NCBI GenBank assembly: GCA_030691545.1
Contig: JAUYEE010000111.1
Coordinates: 1 to 35,033, forward strand
DNA from: a bacterium
Lineage (GTDB): Bacteria; Auribacterota; JABMQX01
Length of the DNA stretch: 35,033 nt
Reading direction: 5' to 3'
Shown here: positions 32,131 through 35,033 of the stretch, piece by piece
Numbering within the stretch: the stretch's first letter is position 1
How the letters are laid out: each line of letters begins with the position of its first letter
Notes under the pieces: generated by a model
Told to the model about the DNA's origin: nothing
The model's input: only the letters and a program-made list of their open reading frames with translations
Databases searched by the model: none
Translations under genes and position numbers: made by a program

Positions 32131-32278
32131 GCAGGCGAATTCTGCTTGACAACCGCAAAGCGGATGACAAGACGTTGCTCGGCTGGTGAAGTCGCGCGTT
32201 TCCGCGGGACTTGAGATTCGGCCACAGGCGGGAGAGGGATAGCCGGCTGGGTGGCGAAATCGGTCTTGGGCAGTCTTG
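32131..32278 (+). repeat. Left copy of the direct repeat bracketing the R-M segment
   Basis: Aligns without gaps to 34881-35007 (offset 2750) with about 16 differences in 126 nt by eye. It includes GCTTGACAACCGCAA, CTCGGCTGGTGAA and the identical block GGCGGGAGAGGGATAGCCGG. No ORF. Confidence 0.85.
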
Positions 32279-32403
32279 GGTGACTTGCTACAAGAGGCTG
32301 GGGGCACACAGGTTCCAGTTTCCCATCAGCGAGACCGGGCAACCGAGGTGCGAGGGCAGTTGGCGCTTGCTGGAGGCGCCTCCGCGCAGGTCTGGCCCCG
32401 AGG

Positions 32404-32466
32404 TATCAACGCTGGCCATAAACCTCCCGGCGCTTGGCGGCGCAGTGTTCGACCGCCTTGTTAGCT
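32404..32466 (-). other. Putative integron attC site after the endonuclease gene
   Basis: On the minus strand: R'' AGCTAAC (32460-32466), then AAGGCGGTCGAACAC, a GC-rich middle, TTTATGGCCAGC and R' GTTGATA (32404-32410); 63 nt in all. The endonuclease stop TAA lies inside R'', the usual position in gene cassettes. R' matches GTTRRRY at only 5 of 7 and L''/L' pairing is weak, so this is less secure than the site at 34197-34260. Confidence 0.45.
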
Positions 32467-33123
32467 TTCGGTCTTCTTCTCCCATCGTTCCCTGACTTTT
32501 TTGAAGTGGTCGATGCGCTTGCGAATCTTGCTGATCTCGTGGGGGTAGAACTGGAGAAGCGTATCGCACAGTTCCAGCATCCATTTCTTCCGGGAGTACT
32601 CGGGCACCACGTCAATACGATCCGAATTCGCAATCTGTATCTGTCCCCATCCGAGCGCGCCGATGGTGAGGCACTTCCACGACAGGAACTCGATCGGGAC
32701 AAAGTGCACGTCCTCCGCTGTCACTTGCCTTGCGTCTATCCTGTAACTAACCGTGAGAACGACAAAGCAGTTCATGTCGTCTTCGTAGAACCGCGCAAGA
32801 CGCTCAACCGACGTCAGGTTCGGCATGTGGAAGCCTTCTTCTTTCCTGTGCGTCTTCACGTCAACGACGTAATAGATGTCGTCCGTGTCCTTGAAGGCCA
32901 AGTCAGCCATGGCGCGACGAGCAAAGTCTGCTGAATACTCCTTGCAGTTACCACCCAGCAACGCTCGAAACTTGTCGCCGATAATCTCCTGAATTGCGTC
33001 GCCCGTTGCCCTCGTGCTGGATGCGGTTCTTGCACTCAAGAACTCGGGTTGCGAGTTTAGCAGTTTCTTGATCTCAGCCTCAATGCGCCGATACTCGCCC
33101 CCGTAAAACAGTTTACTTCGCAT
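32461..33123 (-). CDS. Type II restriction endonuclease (PD-(D/E)XK type)
   Basis: A 220-residue protein that I infer to be the cleavage partner of the overlapping methyltransferase. It has a PD-(D/E)XK-like core: D74 in RRAMADLAF, then thirteen residues to D88-V-K90 in YYVVDVKTHR. The recognition site cannot be deduced. The ATG at 33123 lies in ATGCGAAGTAA, overlapping the methyltransferase stop by 11 nt, with AGGAAC upstream. A longer frame to 33354 merely runs through the methyltransferase gene. The stop falls in the R'' box of a putative attC site. Assignment as endonuclease rests on the motif and the gene pairing, not on family recognition. Confidence 0.78.
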   Translation of the reverse strand: MRSKLFYGGEYRRIEAEIKKLLNSQPEFLSARTASSTRATGDAIQEIIGDKFRALLGGNCKEYSADFARRAMADLAFKDTDDIYYVVDVKTHRKEEGFHMPNLTSVERLARFYEDDMNCFVVLTVSYRIDARQVTAEDVHFVPIEFLSWKCLTIGALGWGQIQIANSDRIDVVPEYSRKKWMLELCDTLLQFYPHEISKIRKRIDHFKKVRERWEKKTES

Positions 33124-34141
33124 ACCTGTTCCTTTCCTCGCGCAAGCGAAGGGCCAACTGGTTTGTGGCGATGTTGCCGGTTCGTGCATTTCCGTTCTGA
33201 TGGGGGAGGGAATTGCGTTCCCAGAACATGCCGTCTGAGTATCCTTGAATCGTGTTATCGAACTCGGCCATGGCCAGCCTTTTCTCGGCGAGGCAGCAGT
33301 ATTCGGCATCAATCTCAACACCGCAATAGAGTCGACCCAGTTTGCGGGCGACAACGGAGGTGGTTCCTGACCCGAGAAAAGGATCGAACACGAAATCGCC
33401 TTCGCGGGAACTCGCCAGAATCACCTTCGCAAGCAGTTTCTCGGGCTTCTGTGTCGGATGATCCGTGTTCTCCGGCATTGACCAAAATGGCACGGTCAAG
33501 TCCGTCCACAAATTCGAGGGGCACGTCAACCGAAAATGGCCGTTCTGTGTCTGGTCCCAATCCTTGGGTTCGCCGCTTGCATCCCTGTACGGAGCAATGA
33601 CCCGTCGTTTCAGCTTCACCGCATCGGCGTTGAAAAAGAAATCCTTGGAGACCGTGCAGAACCAGATGTCCTCACAGCAGTTTTTCCAATTGCACTTTGC
33701 ACCCCGGCCCTTCTCTCTCTCCCAAGTAATCCGGTTGTGGATCACCAAATGCTTTTCGGCTATTGACTGAATCACTCCCGATGAGCGCCAATCTCCGCAG
33801 ATGTAAACTGATGCCGTGGGCTTGAGAACGGGCAGAAGACGCGGAAGCCAAGAGGAAACCCACGACGCGTATCGCTCGGGACTCGTCTCTTTGAATGACG
33901 CAGCTCCAAAATCCTTGGTGAGATTGTAAGGGGGGTCTATGAAGAGAAGGTCAACAAACCGGGCAGGGAGACGCTCAAGGACTTGAAAGAGGTCTTGGTT
34001 GATTGTCGTGTTGGTCAGTTTCTCGGCATCAACCCGTCCGGTGAGCCGCAGGAGTCTGCGGGAGTATCGCTCGCGCTCCTCGCCCGACAGGGTTATCGTC
34101 TGATTTCTCGGCGCTCGTTCTTTGTCTTCGCGTTCATCCAT
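33113..34141 (-). CDS. Type II DNA methyltransferase, beta class, probably adenine-N6
   Basis: A 342-residue SAM-dependent DNA methyltransferase. The catalytic motif IV DPPYNLTKDFG is at 69-79, motif X-like HPTQKPEKLL at 228-237, and the SAM-binding motif I DPFLGSGTTSVVA at 253-265. This order defines the beta class. DPPY favours N6-adenine over N4-cytosine methylation. It protects the host sequence from the partner nuclease encoded immediately downstream with an 11-nt overlap. The target is unknown. The ATG at 34141 has no strong Shine-Dalgarno sequence. The 55 nt upstream run to the R' end of an attC site, so the R-M pair looks like a two-gene integron cassette. Confidence 0.93.
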   Translation of the reverse strand: MDEREDKERAPRNQTITLSGEERERYSRRLLRLTGRVDAEKLTNTTINQDLFQVLERLPARFVDLLFIDPPYNLTKDFGAASFKETSPERYASWVSSWLPRLLPVLKPTASVYICGDWRSSGVIQSIAEKHLVIHNRITWEREKGRGAKCNWKNCCEDIWFCTVSKDFFFNADAVKLKRRVIAPYRDASGEPKDWDQTQNGHFRLTCPSNLWTDLTVPFWSMPENTDHPTQKPEKLLAKVILASSREGDFVFDPFLGSGTTSVVARKLGRLYCGVEIDAEYCCLAEKRLAMAEFDNTIQGYSDGMFWERNSLPHQNGNARTGNIATNQLALRLREERNRYAK

Positions 34142-34196
34142 GTCTGTCGCCGGCCCGCACGGTACACCAAGTAACGTCTCGTTTCCATTATCTTCA

Positions 34197-34260
34197 AGCT
34201 AACGCTAAAGCTCAGCGGTGACGAGCGCTTTTTCTCGCTGGCTGCAGCGACTGGTTGGAT
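34197..34260 (-). other. attC: Integron attC recombination site
   Basis: 64-nt site on the minus strand. R'' is ATCCAAC (34254-34260, perfect RYYYAAC), L'' GCTGCAGC (34241-34248), L' GCTGAGC (34210-34216) and R' GTTAGCT (34197-34203, 6 of 7 of GTTRRRY). L'' has one base more than L', giving the extrahelical base that sets orientation, and this agrees with the minus-strand genes. The middle (AGCGAGAAAAAGCGCT) folds into a hairpin. The stop TGA of the upstream small gene overlaps R''. All these traits are those of classical attC sites. Confidence 0.82.
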
Positions 34261-34580
34261 CACTCTCCAAGTACCGCCCTAATTTTTGAAAGCTTGTCGC
34301 GGTTGGTCTTGTGGTTATGGTAGAGATGCCAGACCAGCCCATGAAGCTCCGCAGCCATAGCCGCGCGTTGAGATTTACTCGTGCTTGCAGCCATTGCGTT
34401 CAGGCGGGTTGTGATCATGCGCTTGATGCCGCGAGAGCTGCGCTCTCCGGCGCTATAAACCTCCAAATAGACCTCCCAGTAGTCCAGATTAGGAAAGTCT
34501 TCCGCCACGATCTTCGTGATTTGCTTTCCCTCTTGAGCCAACCGCCGCATCTTCTCTGAATCCGACCTCGGTATTCCCAT
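34260..34580 (-). CDS. Small cassette-borne protein of unknown function
   Basis: A 106-residue, mostly helical, soluble protein that I do not recognise as a named family. Visible blocks are EGKQITKIVAEDFPNLDYWE, VYSAGERSSRGIKRMITTRL and ELHGLVWHLYHNHKTNRDKL. They are charged, and the second could contact nucleic acid; no Cys or membrane segment is present. It has AAGGGAGAAACAC before its ATG and a near-consensus promoter about 60-85 nt upstream. It is followed directly by an attC site, so it is a gene cassette on its own. It could be a helper or regulator of the R-M pair because it shares their promoter, but independent cassette cargo is equally possible. Confidence 0.75.
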   Translation of the reverse strand: MGIPRSDSEKMRRLAQEGKQITKIVAEDFPNLDYWEVYLEVYSAGERSSRGIKRMITTRLNAMAASTSKSQRAAMAAELHGLVWHLYHNHKTNRDKLSKIRAVLGE

Positions 34581-34636
34581 GTGTTTCTCCCTTACGATCT
34601 AGTTCGGAAATCGCCACATCGTTCTATCTGCCCGTC

Positions 34637-34664
34637 ATTATGCCAAACTCTGGCGCCATGTCAA
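34637..34664 (-). promoter_or_regulatory. Promoter of the cassette/R-M genes
   Basis: On the minus strand: TTGACA (34659-34664), a 16-bp spacer and CATAAT (34637-34642). It reads into the small gene and then the methyltransferase and endonuclease genes. The spacer shares TGGC and GTTTG with the promoter at 31921-31949. Confidence 0.7.
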
Positions 34665-34766
34665 GCGCGAGGTGCCCGCCTGCGTAGTGCCCCACTTATT
34701 GGCGGCGGAGGTCGGAGAGGAGAAGCCTGGAGTTGGACAGCCTGCCCGTGCCGGTCCACGGCCAGG

Positions 34767-34852
34767 GGATAACAGGATGGACCGGATAATCCTGAGAATC
34801 ATGTTAATCCTGCCTGGCATTCCTCCGCCCCCTCTGCGTCCTCTGCCGTGAG
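34767..34852. repeat. CAGGATT and CGCAGAG dispersed repeats
   Basis: GGATAACAGGATGGACCGGA, TAATCCTGAGAATCATGTTA and ATCCTGCC units are followed by CCCCCTCTGCGTCCTCTGCC, the complement of the CGCAGAG string. The same pair of repeats flanks the left direct repeat. Confidence 0.65.
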
Positions 34853-34880
34853 TTCCTCCCAAGACTGAGGCACTACCCGA

Positions 34881-35033
34881 GCAGGCCAATTTCGCTTGAC
34901 AACCGCAATGGGGATGACAACACTTGCCTCGGCTGGTGAAATCCCGCGTTTTCGCGGGAGTGGAGATTGGGCCTCAGGCGGGAGAGGGATAGCCGGCTGG
35001 GTGGCGACAGAAATCCGTCCTGGGGAGTCCTCC
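34881..35033 (+). repeat. Right copy of the direct repeat, cut by the window edge
   Basis: Matches 32131-32278 (about 87% by eye over 126 nt). Contains a perfect TCCCGCGTTTTCGCGGGA hairpin where the left copy has an imperfect version. Its right end is beyond the window. Confidence 0.82.

Noticed and set aside
34590..34670. attI site upstream of the first cassette
   Set aside because: A GTTTGGC box overlaps the promoter, but no attI-like layout or integrase is visible. The integrase, if any, would lie right of the window.

Overview
The window looks like a chromosomal stretch from an uncultured Gram-negative bacterium of the PVC superphylum (Planctomycetota, Verrucomicrobiota and relatives) or a neighbouring candidate phylum. 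This is an inference. It rests on an LptD-type LPS assembly protein, a beta-helix protein with a C-terminal FYRLR-type tail, a planctomycete-style ThuA protein and lipoprotein nucleoside hydrolase, a long SecA with a C-terminal zinc tail, a CdsZ-like zinc-ribbon coiled-coil protein beside rnpB, and several dispersed palindromic repeat families. Base composition is moderately GC-rich. Many starts are GTG or TTG with a good Shine-Dalgarno sequence.

Layout. Positions 1-3.7 kb hold a 5'-truncated beta-helix protein, a GNAT acetyltransferase, the zinc-ribbon protein and the RNase P RNA gene. Positions 3.8-7.5 kb hold a K+-dependent membrane pyrophosphatase, a cupin and a metallo-beta-lactamase-fold hydrolase. 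Positions 7.6-14.7 kb are an operon-like run: secA, a GT4 glycosyltransferase (ATGA overlap), a WecA/MraY-type phosphoglycosyltransferase, and mtaB (8-nt overlap). A Spy-like LTxxQ protein and a YifB/ComM ATPase are divergent at 14.9-17.4 kb. A secreted hypothetical protein follows, then sugar-nucleotide epimerase-lptD (overlapping), an ABC-2 exporter pair and serS, all on the minus strand (18.9-25.8 kb). Positions 26.3-31 kb hold a ThuA-like protein, a 26-residue Cys/Lys-rich microprotein with a strong promoter, an outer-membrane protein, a lone receiver domain, DgkA and a nucleoside-hydrolase-like lipoprotein.

Positions 31-35 kb are accessory DNA. A type II restriction-modification pair and a small unknown gene lie on the minus strand. 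The small gene is followed by a convincing integron attC site and the endonuclease gene by a weaker one, so this appears to be an integron cassette array without a visible integrase. The segment is bracketed by direct repeats about 87% identical by eye, and each repeat has a near-consensus leftward promoter beside it.

Two MITE-like families are dispersed through the window: family A (three copies of about 241 bp and one of 316 bp) and family B (308 and 310 bp plus a fragment). Both have imperfect terminal inverted repeats and an interior of GGCTGAAGCC-type palindromes, and several copies abut stop codons. The mtaB gene carries three in-frame peptides that look derived from other dispersed repeats, including two copies of an identical 28-bp stretch. 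The strongest leads are the attC-bounded R-M cassettes, the repeat-derived insertions in mtaB, the two MITE families and the microprotein.
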